Shown: piece after piece, positions 15,164-24,008 of the stretch
Numbering within the stretch: position 1 is the first letter of the stretch
Layout of the letters: each line of letters opens with the position of its first letter
Source of the DNA: Pseudarthrobacter sulfonivorans
GTDB taxonomy: Bacteria; Actinomycetota; Actinomycetes; Actinomycetales; Micrococcaceae
Assembly: GCF_001484605.1 (NCBI RefSeq)
Contig: NZ_CP013747.1
Coordinates: 3,162,001-3,226,000 of the forward strand
Length of the DNA stretch: 64,000 bases
Direction: 5' to 3'
The notes under the pieces: model-generated
Database searches by the model: none
What the model was told of the DNA's origin: nothing
The model's input: the letters and a program-made list of their open reading frames with translations, nothing else
Position numbers and translations under genes: made by a program

Positions 15164-17344
15164 TTACAGGGCGGTGAACCTCAGCACCAGGGCGTGTTCC
15201 GGGTTGAGGTTGGGCATCGGCAGGCCCACTTCGGCCAGGAAGCGGCCGCCCGCGACGGCACCGTTAGAAAGCCAAGCCGGGGGTCTGACCTGCGTGAACG
15301 TGTGTCCGTGGTCCGCATCACCGGGAGCCGGGAAGATGGCCTCCACCCGGTAGGTAAGGTCAGGCTCCAGCCCGGGGATGGTGATCCGGCCGGTCTGCTC
15401 GGCGAAGGAGGTGCCGGTACTGACCAGGGCAAACAGCGCCGCCGTCGTGCCTTTAAGAGATTCTGCGTCGGCTACCACGCCGTGGAGCATGAGGGAAGTG
15501 TCCGCGACGTCCGCGCGGACCATGCGTCCGGAGTGGATCAGGCCGCGGTGTTCCTTGTAGAGGGCGATGAAGCGTTTGAGTTCCTCGCGCTCGGCGCCCT
15601 GGACCCCGCGGACATCCCACTCCATGCCGAAGTGGCCGAACAGCGCGGTGATGGCGCGGAAGGACAGATCGTGCGTGCGGGCCGTGGTGTGCGAGGTGGT
15701 GGGGCCGACGTGCCCGCCCACGAGCTCCGGCGGGACCACCAGCCCGGTCCAGCGCTGGATGGTCTGCCGTTCCAGGGCGTCGTTGCAGTCCGAGGCCCAG
15801 ATCCGGTCCGTGCGCTCCAGGATGCCCAGGTCCACGCGGGCGCCGCCGGAGGAGCAGCTTTCAATCTCGACGCCGGGGTGGGCCTTCTTGAGTTCGTCAA
15901 AAAGACGGTAGGCGGCCAGGGTCTGTTCGTGGACCGAGGAGCGGCCGGCATGGCCGTGCTCCAACTGGTCCCGGTTCTGGTCCCACTTGAGGTAGCTGAT
16001 GTTGTTTTCGCGCAAGAGGGCGTCGACGCGGTCGAAGATGTACTGCCACGCGTCAGGGTTCACGAGATCGATGACGTGCTGGTTCCGCCATTCAAGCGGA
16101 AGGCGGCCACCGTCCTTGTAGCTCTGGACCGAAGGACCCACAATCCACTCCGGGTGCGAGCGGACGATATCGGAGTCCAGGTTGACCATCTCCGGCTCCA
16201 CCCACAGGCCGAACTCCATCCCACGCGAGGTCACGGCATCGATCAGCGGCGTGAGGCCATCGGGCCAGAGCGACTCGTCCACGTACCAGTCGCCGAGGCC
16301 GGCGTGGTCATCGCGGCGCCCGCGGAACCAGCCGTCGTCGAGCACAAAACGCTCCACGCCCAGTTCGGCGGCGGAGTCAGCCAGCTCGATCAGGGTTGAC
16401 AGGTTGTGGTCGAAATAGACTGCTTCCCAGGTGTTGAGCACCACGGGACGGGGCTTGCCGGCGCCCCCCGCGGGGAGCACGTGGTGCGGGCGGGACCGGA
16501 ACCAGCTGTAGAACGCCTCACTGATGCCGTCCAGGCCGCGGTCCGAGTAGGCCGCGAACAAGGCGGGCGTGGTGTAGCTGGCACCGGGCTCAAGAATGAC
16601 CTCGGCCGGGCCCAGGAGTTCGGAGCCACCGATCATGGTGCGGCCGTCGCCGATGCTGTCCGCAAACTGTTCGTGGTTGCCGCTCCAGGCCAGGTGCGTG
16701 GCCCAGACCTTACCGTGGCGGTTGCCGAAGCCGGCGGTGCCTGCGGCGAAGAGCAGCGAGGAGTCGTGTCCGGTGCGGCCATGCCGTCCGGTGCGGACCC
16801 AGGTGCCCTGCTGGATGGGGCGGCGCTGCGGGTGGCGTTCCCGGCACCAGCGCCCGGTCAGGTCAAGGAGCTCGACGGCGTCCGGCGCCACCGGGAGAAC
16901 GGTCGCCAGTTCATCGAGCTGGTAAGGGGTGCTGCCGTCATTGGTGACGGTGTGCCGCAGCTCCAGCAGGCCGCCGTCGTGCAGTGCCAGAGAGGACGAG
17001 ACGGTGAGGCCCGCGTCGGAATCGGCCTGGACGATGACCGCGGAGTTGCCCTCGGCGTTCACTGTCACGACGCGGAGGCGGGCCGAGAAGTCAAGGCCGG
17101 AGACGCCGTCGGCGAGGCGGTGGCCGCGGAGGGCGGGACGGCCACGCCAGCTGGACGATGCCTGCGGCAGGAGGCCGGCGGGCACAGTGGCGTCGATGGC
17201 GGAGTGGGGGACCGGTTCACCGAGAATGGCGAGGTCCGGCAAGGTGCTGCCAAGATCCGCGCCCCAGTGGATGACCTCGGCCTCCCCGCTGTCAAAGCTC
17301 ATCACCAGGCTGGTGCCGGCGGAACGGAGGTGGAGGGTATCCAT
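15164..17344 (-). CDS. Alpha-galactosidase, glycoside hydrolase family 36
   Basis: A 726-aa cytoplasmic enzyme that cleaves terminal alpha-1,6-galactose from sugars such as raffinose or melibiose. GH36 marks are ERFVLDDGWFRGRRDDHAGL, GLWVEPEMVN, the nucleophile Asp455 in YLKWDQNRD, CSSGGARVDLG, and acid/base Asp519 in WASDCND. There is no signal peptide, so substrate must be imported. It lies downstream of a solute-binding protein and two permeases and upstream of galE, forming a full import-cleavage-epimerisation path. The ribosome site is weak (AAGGA, 12 nt from the ATG). Confidence 0.93.
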   Translation of the reverse strand: MDTLHLRSAGTSLVMSFDSGEAEVIHWGADLGSTLPDLAILGEPVPHSAIDATVPAGLLPQASSSWRGRPALRGHRLADGVSGLDFSARLRVVTVNAEGNSAVIVQADSDAGLTVSSSLALHDGGLLELRHTVTNDGSTPYQLDELATVLPVAPDAVELLDLTGRWCRERHPQRRPIQQGTWVRTGRHGRTGHDSSLLFAAGTAGFGNRHGKVWATHLAWSGNHEQFADSIGDGRTMIGGSELLGPAEVILEPGASYTTPALFAAYSDRGLDGISEAFYSWFRSRPHHVLPAGGAGKPRPVVLNTWEAVYFDHNLSTLIELADSAAELGVERFVLDDGWFRGRRDDHAGLGDWYVDESLWPDGLTPLIDAVTSRGMEFGLWVEPEMVNLDSDIVRSHPEWIVGPSVQSYKDGGRLPLEWRNQHVIDLVNPDAWQYIFDRVDALLRENNISYLKWDQNRDQLEHGHAGRSSVHEQTLAAYRLFDELKKAHPGVEIESCSSGGARVDLGILERTDRIWASDCNDALERQTIQRWTGLVVPPELVGGHVGPTTSHTTARTHDLSFRAITALFGHFGMEWDVRGVQGAEREELKRFIALYKEHRGLIHSGRMVRADVADTSLMLHGVVADAESLKGTTAALFALVSTGTSFAEQTGRITIPGLEPDLTYRVEAIFPAPGDADHGHTFTQVRPPAWLSNGAVAGGRFLAEVGLPMPNLNPEHALVLRFTAL

Positions 17345-17383
17345 AGATAATGCTATCCTTCTGCGAGTTTTTTAGGAGTATGA

Positions 17384-17429
17384 AAAGAGGCTGCGCGCCG
17401 CGGGAACACAACGCCCGCGGCGCGCAGCC
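17384..17429 (-). terminator. Strong hairpin after the solute-binding protein gene
   Basis: A perfect 16-bp stem pairs 17389-17404 with 17414-17429 around a 9-nt loop, followed on the minus strand by CTCTTTTC. It could act as a partial terminator, lowering alpha-galactosidase expression relative to the binding protein. Confidence 0.7.
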
Positions 17430-17444
17430 GGTAGAGCTTGCGGC

Positions 17445-18788
17445 CTACTTGAAGAGGGCGTTGACCTGTTCGTTGGCCTGGGTCAGGGAGCTGGCGGGGA
17501 CCTTGCCGGACACTACTGCGTCCATGGCGGGCTCCATGATGCCCTTGACCTTGGCGGTGTTGTCCGTGATCGGGTACAGGAACGTGCTCTTGTTCTTGAC
17601 GTGCTCGGTGAACGCGGAGACGTCCACGTTCTTGGCGGCGAAGGCCGCGGCAGCCTTGTCGGAGGAAGCCTTGAGCGCGGGGAAGACGACGGCCTTGGAC
17701 GCTACGACGTCCTGGCAGTCAGCGGAGGCGAGGTACTCAACCCACTTGATCGAGGCGTCCTTCTTCTTGGTTCCGGCCCAGATCGAGTCGGCCAGGCCGT
17801 TGAACATGGAGGCACGCTTGCCTTCGGGGCCCACCGGGGTGGGGGCGATGCCCACATCGATGCCCTGGTAGCCGGTGTACTGGCCGGTCATCCACGAACC
17901 GTGGGCATTGATGGCGGACTTACCGGCCGCGAACGTGTCGGCCATGCTGGCGCCGACGGTGGTCTCCAGCTTGGGCATGTAGCCCTTTTCCACGAGTCCG
18001 GCGAACCAGTCCATGCTTTCCTGGAACTTGGGGTCGTCGTAGTTGTAGTGCGTGCCCCACGGGTTCTTGTCCGTGTGGGACCAGCCGGTGGTGTTGGTGA
18101 GGTAGCTCCACTCCGTCTGCCCGGAGGAGTCGCCGCCGCCGTTGAGGCCTAGGCCATAGACGGCGACGTTGTTCTTGTCGAAGCCGGCCTCGTCGCCGCG
18201 CTTGCCGTTCTTGTCAACGCTCAGGTGGGCGATGACCTGTTCGTACGTGCCGCCGTCCTGGGGGTTCCAGGTGAGGTTCTTCATCTGCTCTTCGGTGACG
18301 CCGCCGCTGGCGAGCATGGCCTCGTTGTAGAACAGGCCGATGGTGTCCCAGTCTTTCGGCAGGCCGTAGCGCTTGCCGTCCTGGCCAACCCAGAGGTCCG
18401 CGAGGCCCTCGTTGTACTGGGTCAGGTCAATGTTGTCCTTCTTGACGGCGTCGTCGATGGCCAGCAACTGCTTGTTCTCTGCGAGCTCGCCGTAGCGTCC
18501 GAGGTGGTTGGTGAAAACGTCCGGGGCAGTGCCGCCGACAAAGCCGTTGGTCAGCGTGCTCCAGTAGTCGTCCCACCCGCGCTGGGTGATCTTGACCGAG
18601 ATGTCCGGGTTGGCCTTCGCGAAGTCGTCGGCACACTGCTGGTAGGCGGGCAACTGGTTGGCGTCCCACAGCCAGTAGTTGATCTCGCCCTTGGCTGACT
18701 CTGCCGAGGAGGACGAGCCTCCGCCACAGGCGGACAGGGACAGTGCCATAACTGCGGCGACGGCGACGGCGCCGAGGGATTTCTTCAT
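17445..18788 (-). CDS. Sugar ABC importer, solute-binding lipoprotein (alpha-galactoside candidate)
   Basis: A 447-aa family 1 extracellular binding protein. The signal peptide MKKSLGAVAVAAVMALSLSA ends in lipobox LSAC, so the protein is tethered outside the membrane. The mature part has the usual features (GEINYWLWDANQLPAYQQCA, YWSTLTNGFVGGTAPDVFTN, and the WMTGQYTGYQGIDVGIAPTP region). GGAAAG lies 7 nt before the ATG. It sits after two permease genes and before the GH36 enzyme, so raffinose-type sugars are the probable ligands. No ATPase gene is in the cluster; a shared MsiK-type ATPase elsewhere is expected. Confidence 0.88.
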   Translation of the reverse strand: MKKSLGAVAVAAVMALSLSACGGGSSSSAESAKGEINYWLWDANQLPAYQQCADDFAKANPDISVKITQRGWDDYWSTLTNGFVGGTAPDVFTNHLGRYGELAENKQLLAIDDAVKKDNIDLTQYNEGLADLWVGQDGKRYGLPKDWDTIGLFYNEAMLASGGVTEEQMKNLTWNPQDGGTYEQVIAHLSVDKNGKRGDEAGFDKNNVAVYGLGLNGGGDSSGQTEWSYLTNTTGWSHTDKNPWGTHYNYDDPKFQESMDWFAGLVEKGYMPKLETTVGASMADTFAAGKSAINAHGSWMTGQYTGYQGIDVGIAPTPVGPEGKRASMFNGLADSIWAGTKKKDASIKWVEYLASADCQDVVASKAVVFPALKASSDKAAAAFAAKNVDVSAFTEHVKNKSTFLYPITDNTAKVKGIMEPAMDAVVSGKVPASSLTQANEQVNALFK

Positions 18789-18836
18789 GGTTCTACTTTC
18801 CGTTTGGGAGTTGGGGAGTGGGGTTTTTGGGGGTGG

Positions 18837-19763
18837 TTACTTGATGCCGGAGAAGCCGATGGAGTTGACGATCTTCTTGCCGAAGGCCGCGAAGAGGATC
18901 AGGACGGGCAGGGCCGAAACCAGGGTCGCGGCCATCAGGCCGGACCAGTCCGGGGAACCCTGGGGTGCCTGGGATTTGAAGACCCCGAGGCCTACCTGGA
19001 GGACGCGCACATCGTCCTGGGACCCGACGAGCAGCGGCCAGAAGTATTCATTCCACTGGCCGATGAAGGTGAGCAGGGCAAGGGTGGCGATGGGGGCTGC
19101 GGCGTTGGGAAGCACAATCTGGAAGAAGATGCGGAGGTGCTTGGCGCCGTCGAGCATGGCGGCTTCTTCGACCTCGCGGGACATGTTCAGGAAGAACTGG
19201 CGGAGGAAGAAGATGGCGAACGGCGTCATAAAGACGTATGGCAGGACCATGCCGAGCATTGTGTTGAGCAGGTCCAGGTTCTTGATCAGCAGGAAGTTGG
19301 GCAGTGCCGTGAAGATCGGCGGGACCAGCATGGTGCCCAGGAACAGGCTGAACACCGCGTTCCGGCCCCTCCAGCGCAGCCGTGCAAAGGCGTAGGCGGC
19401 CATGGCGCTGAAGAACACGGCCCCGGCGGTGGTGATGGACGAGAAGATGATGGAGTTCTTCAGGTACAGCCAGAAATCGATGGTGGCACCGGAACCGCCC
19501 TCGGCGATGGCGTCCGCGGGGCTCTGCAGCCCGAACACCCGCATAAAGGCACCGAACGTGAAATCGGCGGGAAGCAGGCTGGCTGAGTTGGCGGCCAGTG
19601 CCGAATTGGTGGACAGCGCCGTCCGCAGCACCCAAAGGAACGGGAGGACGGAGACGGCGATGGCGAGGACCAGGAGGGCCCAGGCACCTGCGCGGCGGGT
19701 GTTGAACGGACGACGACGGCGGGCCGGGGCCTGCTGCGGTGCGCGGCTGGTGGTGGATGTCAT
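18837..19763 (-). CDS. Sugar ABC importer permease (MalG/LacG type)
   Basis: A 308-aa inner-membrane permease with six predicted helices. The EAA loop reads EEAAMLDGAKHLRIFFQIVLP, the contact site for the ATPase. The N-terminus is basic and cytoplasmic (RRRRPFNTRRAG). It follows the other permease by 10 nt, with AAGGAG 6 nt upstream of its ATG. Confidence 0.9.
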   Translation of the reverse strand: MTSTTSRAPQQAPARRRRPFNTRRAGAWALLVLAIAVSVLPFLWVLRTALSTNSALAANSASLLPADFTFGAFMRVFGLQSPADAIAEGGSGATIDFWLYLKNSIIFSSITTAGAVFFSAMAAYAFARLRWRGRNAVFSLFLGTMLVPPIFTALPNFLLIKNLDLLNTMLGMVLPYVFMTPFAIFFLRQFFLNMSREVEEAAMLDGAKHLRIFFQIVLPNAAAPIATLALLTFIGQWNEYFWPLLVGSQDDVRVLQVGLGVFKSQAPQGSPDWSGLMAATLVSALPVLILFAAFGKKIVNSIGFSGIK

Positions 19764-19773
19764 GGGGGACTCC

Positions 19774-20715
19774 TTAGTCCAGGTCCGACTCGTTGCCCTT
19801 GAGGAACTTCATCTGGATGAAGGCCACCAGGGCGAGGATGAGGAAGAGAATGACGGCGATGGCGGATCCGTAACCGAAGTCCGACTCGGTGAAGGCCCGC
19901 TGGTAGATGTAGTACTGGATCACGCGGGTGGCGTTCACCGGTCCGCCCTGGGTGGTGACGGCCACGGTGTCGAAGACCTGGAAGGATCCGATCACGGTCA
20001 CCACGAGGACCAGCACCAGGACCGGGCGGAGCAGCGGAATGGTGATCTTGCGGAAGGTCTGGAACGCTGAGGCGCCGTCGAGTTTTGCGACCTCATAGAT
20101 GTTGCCGGGGATAGCCTGCAGGCCCGCGAAGATGAGCAGGGCGGTGTAGCCCATGTGCCGCCAGGTGTTGATGACTGCCTGGGTGGGGATGGCCCACTCT
20201 TCGCTGCCGAAGAACGCGACGCGGGGGAGGCCGGCCCATTCGATGAACTGGTTGACCACGCCGATCTGATAATCGAGCATCCAGAACCAGAGCAGCGCCG
20301 CGATGACGTTGGACATCAGGTAGGGCAGGAGTAGGGCGCCGCGGATGAGCGTGGACTTGGCGACCTGGTGCATCAGGAGGGCCAGTCCCAGTGCCAGGGC
20401 TGTCTGGAGGACGATGTTGATGAGGACGTACTGGCCGGTGACGGCCAGGGAATTCCAGAACAGCGGGTCCTTGGCGATCGCTGTGTAGTTGTCCATCCCC
20501 ACCCAAGTGGGGTCTCCGAGGATGTTGTACTCCGTGAAGCTCAAGTACACGCCGCGGATGGTTGGGACAACGTAGAAGAAGATGAACCCGATCATGGCCG
20601 GGGCGATGAAGAACAGGGCGATCTTGAGGTCGCCGAGCCGGCGGTAACCGCCGCGCGGCTTGGGGGCTCCCGGCTGGGGCGGGGCGGATCTCGCTGGTTT
20701 GGCAAGGGTGGTCAT
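19774..20715 (-). CDS. Sugar ABC importer permease (MalF/LacF type)
   Basis: A 313-aa permease with six predicted helices and an EAA loop YEVAKLDGASAFQTFRKITIP. It is the first gene of the import operon. The promoter immediately upstream is overlapped by a palindromic operator, so the operon is probably induced by its sugar. Confidence 0.9.
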   Translation of the reverse strand: MTTLAKPARSAPPQPGAPKPRGGYRRLGDLKIALFFIAPAMIGFIFFYVVPTIRGVYLSFTEYNILGDPTWVGMDNYTAIAKDPLFWNSLAVTGQYVLINIVLQTALALGLALLMHQVAKSTLIRGALLLPYLMSNVIAALLWFWMLDYQIGVVNQFIEWAGLPRVAFFGSEEWAIPTQAVINTWRHMGYTALLIFAGLQAIPGNIYEVAKLDGASAFQTFRKITIPLLRPVLVLVLVVTVIGSFQVFDTVAVTTQGGPVNATRVIQYYIYQRAFTESDFGYGSAIAVILFLILALVAFIQMKFLKGNESDLD

Positions 20716-20759
20716 CGTCGACCCTTTCCTGACTGTGATGTGGATAACAACTGGTGAGA

Positions 20760-20788
20760 AATCTACACGAGTAGATTAGGAGTGGCAA
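20760..20788 (-). promoter_or_regulatory. Promoter of the alpha-galactoside import operon with overlapping operator
   Basis: On the minus strand TTGCCA (20783-20788), a 17-bp spacer and TAGATT (20760-20765) form a good promoter. The 16-bp near-perfect palindrome ATCTACACGAGTAGAT at 20761-20776 covers the -10 box and spacer, a repressing position. It has the CG centre and length typical of LacI-family operators. Confidence 0.6.
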
Positions 20789-20837
20789 GTGTTTAATTTT
20801 CTTTTATTTTTAGAGGGATTTATCCAGTCGCTAGGGC

Positions 20838-20853
20838 ATTGACTCGAGTAGAT
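20838..20853. promoter_or_regulatory. Second copy of the operator, upstream of the oxidoreductase gene
   Basis: ATTGACTCGAGTAGAT matches the first operator at 13 of 16 positions, sharing CGAGTAGAT exactly. It contains TTGACT, a possible -35 box for the plus-strand gene at 20926. The two sites are 77 bp apart and may act together on both divergent units. Confidence 0.5.
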
Positions 20854-20925
20854 CTGGGTGAAACACTGGGAACCTGATGGACAGCGCTTGCCCGGCGCTT
20901 CACGGCACCCACGGAAAGAGAGACA

Positions 20926-22125
20926 ATGACGTTTTCAATCGGCGTAGTAGGGGTTGGCCAGTTCGGCGGCCAGTTCGCGCACCTCTTCAATCTCCACCCC
21001 GGCGTCAGTGCCGTCTATGTAGTGGATGAGCTTCCGGAGCGTGCCGCCGAGGCCGTGGACCGGTATCACCTGGCGGGTTCGGAGGCGAGCTTCGAAGACC
21101 TCCTCGCCTCCGACGTCGACGCCGTGGCCATCTTCACGCAACGCTGGACACACGGTCCGCTGGTAGAGCAGGCGCTCCGCGCCGGCAAGCACGTCTACTC
21201 AGCCGTCCCCATGGCCATCTCCGAGGAGGAAATCGCCCGGATCATCAGCGCTGTCCGCGAATCCGGCCTGGTCTACATGATGGGCGAGACCAGCTACTAC
21301 AACCCTGCCACCGTCTATGCACGCAAACAGCACGCGGCCGGCAGCTTCGGGCGGATCTTCTACAGCGAAGGGGACTACGTCCACGACATGGACCTGGGCT
21401 TCTACGATGCCTATGAGTACAGCGGCGGTGACCGCTGGAAGGAAACCGCCAGCTACCCGCCGATGCTGTACCCGACGCACGCGGTCGGGGGAGTGCTGGG
21501 CGCTGTCCCCGTCCATGCCGTCAGCGTCAGCTGCGTCGGAGTCAAGGATGACCGCAACGACGGCGTCTTTGACAAGGAGGTCAGCATGTTCGCCAACGAC
21601 TTCTCCAACGCTACGGCCCTTTTTGAACTCAACGATGGCGGCGTTATGCGGACCAACGAGATGCGCCGCGTGGGCTACCCCTCACACATCAGGGAGTCCC
21701 GGTTCCGGTTCTTCGGGACGGAAGCGAGCTTTGAACAGCTCGCAAGAGTCTCGGTCTGGCAGGACAAGGAAAACGTCCACGACATTTCCGAGCAGCTGGA
21801 AACACGGCCCACGATGTCCCTGGATGACCCGTCGCTGGCCAATGTTGCGCCGGAACTGAGGGATGCGTTCGTCTCCGGGCTCTCGCCGGTACATGACGCT
21901 GATCGGCTTCCGGAGGAGTTCCGCGGCGCACCGAACGGCCACGAGGGAAGCCACCATTTCCTGGTGGATGACTTCGTGACAGCGGTCAACACCGGCACCC
22001 TGCCGCCGGTCAACGCCTGGGTTGCCGCCCGGTTCACGCTGCCCGGCATCGTGGCGCACCAGTCCGCCCTCCGCGGCGGAGAGCGGCTTCCCATCCGTGA
22101 CTTCGGCGACGCACCGGGGATCTGA
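20926..22125 (+). CDS. Gfo/Idh/MocA family oxidoreductase
   Basis: A 399-aa NAD(P)-dependent sugar or inositol dehydrogenase-like protein. The nucleotide-binding fold starts at FSIGVVGVGQFGGQFAHLF; the EKP-like motif is replaced by AGKHVYSAVPMAISEEE. The second domain contains GETSYYNP and a glycine-rich turn. The start has AAAGAGAG upstream. It is divergent from the importer operon and followed 8 nt later by a LacI gene. Substrate unknown; the replaced EKP motif makes this a divergent member. Confidence 0.85.
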   Translation: MTFSIGVVGVGQFGGQFAHLFNLHPGVSAVYVVDELPERAAEAVDRYHLAGSEASFEDLLASDVDAVAIFTQRWTHGPLVEQALRAGKHVYSAVPMAISEEEIARIISAVRESGLVYMMGETSYYNPATVYARKQHAAGSFGRIFYSEGDYVHDMDLGFYDAYEYSGGDRWKETASYPPMLYPTHAVGGVLGAVPVHAVSVSCVGVKDDRNDGVFDKEVSMFANDFSNATALFELNDGGVMRTNEMRRVGYPSHIRESRFRFFGTEASFEQLARVSVWQDKENVHDISEQLETRPTMSLDDPSLANVAPELRDAFVSGLSPVHDADRLPEEFRGAPNGHEGSHHFLVDDFVTAVNTGTLPPVNAWVAARFTLPGIVAHQSALRGGERLPIRDFGDAPGI

Positions 22126-22133
22126 TAGCTAGC

Positions 22134-23162
22134 ATGTACACCATGACGACTCCCGCATTGCAGGCCCCACGCGGCCCGGTGACCCGCAAGGATGTTGCCC
22201 GGTACGCGGGCGTCAGCACCGCCGTCGTCAGCTATGTAGTTAACGGCGGGCCCAAGAAAGTGGCTCCGGCCACGGAAGCGAAGGTCCAGGACGCAATCCG
22301 CCGGCTGGGGTACCGTCCGAACGCTGCCGCGCGGGCCCTGAAACTGGGATCCAGCGAAACAATAGGGCTGGTCATTCCGGACAACAGCAACCCTTTCTTC
22401 TCGCTGCTGGCACACGCTGTGGAAGATGCTGCCGCCGAACTGGGTTACGCCCTGCTGCTTACCAACTCGGATGGAAACCTCGCGAAGGAACTCCGGCACG
22501 TCCGCAACCTTGCGGCACGCCAGGTGGACGGCGTCATACTGTCCAGTGTCTTGATGGAACCGGGCCTGACGGACCTTGAATCGGCGGAGATACCTGTGGT
22601 TCTCCTGAACCACAGTGCCGATGCGCCCGGATTCAACAGCGTGGGCGTGGACCTGGTGGCGGGCGCAAAGTCAGCCGTTGAACACTTGATCGGCCACGGA
22701 CACACCAACATCGCCCTTGCCATGGGTACGAACACCGGCAACTATTATGACGGCCGTGAAGAGGGCTGGCTGCAGGCTCTGGCCGGGGCGGGCCTGCCTG
22801 AAGGCCCCATTGTCCGTACCCCCTTCACCCGGGAAGGCGGCTACGCCGCAGGGAAACGCCTTCTGGCCGCCGCGAGCCGTCCGACGGCCATTTTTGCCAC
22901 CTCTGACCTGCAGGCTGTGGGAATCCTCCGGGCGCTCCACGAGGCCGGACTGTCGATCCCCAATGACATCGCCCTCGCGTCCTTCGATGGCTCAGCTGAA
23001 GCGGAGTACAGCTGGCCTCCCCTCACAACAGTGAAACAGCCGGCAAAGGCAATGGCGGAGGCCGCTGTCAGCGCCCTCATAGGCGCCCATCGCGGCCGCG
23101 AATCGGAACACCTCATCTTTCCTGCCGATTTACAGATCCGGCAGTCCTGCGGCTGCCCCTAG
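22134..23162 (+). CDS. LacI-family transcriptional regulator
   Basis: A 342-aa repressor. The HTH is TRKDVARYAGVSTAVVSYV, the hinge is AARALKLGSSETIGLVIPD, and a periplasmic-binding-like sugar domain follows (FATSDLQAVGILRALHEAG). It sits directly after the oxidoreductase gene (8 nt) and is a good candidate to bind the two CGAGTAGAT operators in the upstream divergent region. Its end overlaps the convergent DeoR gene by 4 nt. ATG 22143 is an alternative start. Confidence 0.9.
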   Translation: MYTMTTPALQAPRGPVTRKDVARYAGVSTAVVSYVVNGGPKKVAPATEAKVQDAIRRLGYRPNAAARALKLGSSETIGLVIPDNSNPFFSLLAHAVEDAAAELGYALLLTNSDGNLAKELRHVRNLAARQVDGVILSSVLMEPGLTDLESAEIPVVLLNHSADAPGFNSVGVDLVAGAKSAVEHLIGHGHTNIALAMGTNTGNYYDGREEGWLQALAGAGLPEGPIVRTPFTREGGYAAGKRLLAAASRPTAIFATSDLQAVGILRALHEAGLSIPNDIALASFDGSAEAEYSWPPLTTVKQPAKAMAEAAVSALIGAHRGRESEHLIFPADLQIRQSCGCP

Positions 23163-23947
23163 GCTGCAGCGAGCCGAAGCCTGCCAACCTTCTCCTGCAG
23201 GACACGCCGCGCCTCCGGACCCAGCCCGGCATCACTGATGACCTCGTCCACCTCGTCCAGTGACGCAATGGAACTGATGCCCAGCACCCCCCATTTGGTG
23301 TGGTCCGCCAGCACAACAGTTTTCCGCGCTGCGGCCACAAAAGCCCGGTTCGTTTCGGCCTCAAGCAGGTTGGGCGTGGTGAAACCGGCGACGGCTTCCA
23401 TGCCGTGAACGCCAAGGAACAGCACGTCCAGGTGCAACTGCTTCAGTGCGCTTGTGGCGATGGGGCCAACCAGTGCGTCCGACGGCGTGCGCTGGCCGCC
23501 GATCAGGATCACCGTGGAGCTGTAGCGGGCAGGGCCCGTTGCCGCAGCATGGTGGAACAGGTCAGCGATGCGCACCGAGTTGGTGACCACTGTAATTTGT
23601 GGGCCATTAACCAGTTCCTTGGCGAGCGCCCACGTTGTGGTCCCGGCACTCAAACCCACCGCCATCCCCTCGTGGACCAGCGCGGCCGCTTCAACAGCAA
23701 TGGCACGCTTCTCCGCTGTCAGCTGCGTGGACTTCAGTTCAAAGCCGGGTTCGTGTGTGCTCGCATCGCCGGGGAGCTTGGCGCCACCGTGGATACGCTC
23801 CAGCTTGCCCCCCTCCTCCAGCAGCTCGATATCCCGGCGGACAGTCATCAGCGAAACACCCAGTTGTTGGGCGAGGTCCGAGACGCGGACAACCCGTTCG
23901 CGCTGGACGGCGTCCACGATTGCCTGGTGGCGTGCTGCGGGGAGCAT
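23159..23947 (-). CDS. DeoR-family transcriptional regulator
   Basis: A 262-aa regulator. The HTH is RVSDLAQQLGVSLMTVRRDI, followed by GGKLERIHGGA, and a DeoRC effector domain with GLSAGTTTWALAKEL. DeoR proteins typically sense phosphorylated sugars. I chose ATG 23947 because AAAGGA lies 6 nt upstream. It is the last gene of the second sugar-import operon, so it probably controls that operon. Confidence 0.9.
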   Translation of the reverse strand: MLPAARHQAIVDAVQRERVVRVSDLAQQLGVSLMTVRRDIELLEEGGKLERIHGGAKLPGDASTHEPGFELKSTQLTAEKRAIAVEAAALVHEGMAVGLSAGTTTWALAKELVNGPQITVVTNSVRIADLFHHAAATGPARYSSTVILIGGQRTPSDALVGPIATSALKQLHLDVLFLGVHGMEAVAGFTTPNLLEAETNRAFVAAARKTVVLADHTKWGVLGISSIASLDEVDEVISDAGLGPEARRVLQEKVGRLRLAAA

Positions 23948-24008
23948 GGAGTTCCTTTCGTGCAGGGGGGACGGGGGAGCGATATCGCCCGTCCCGTTCC
24001 ATGATGGT

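Noticed and set aside
15161..17350. Long plus-strand frames opposite the alpha-galactosidase
   Set aside because: Antisense shadows; the minus strand holds all GH36 catalytic motifs.
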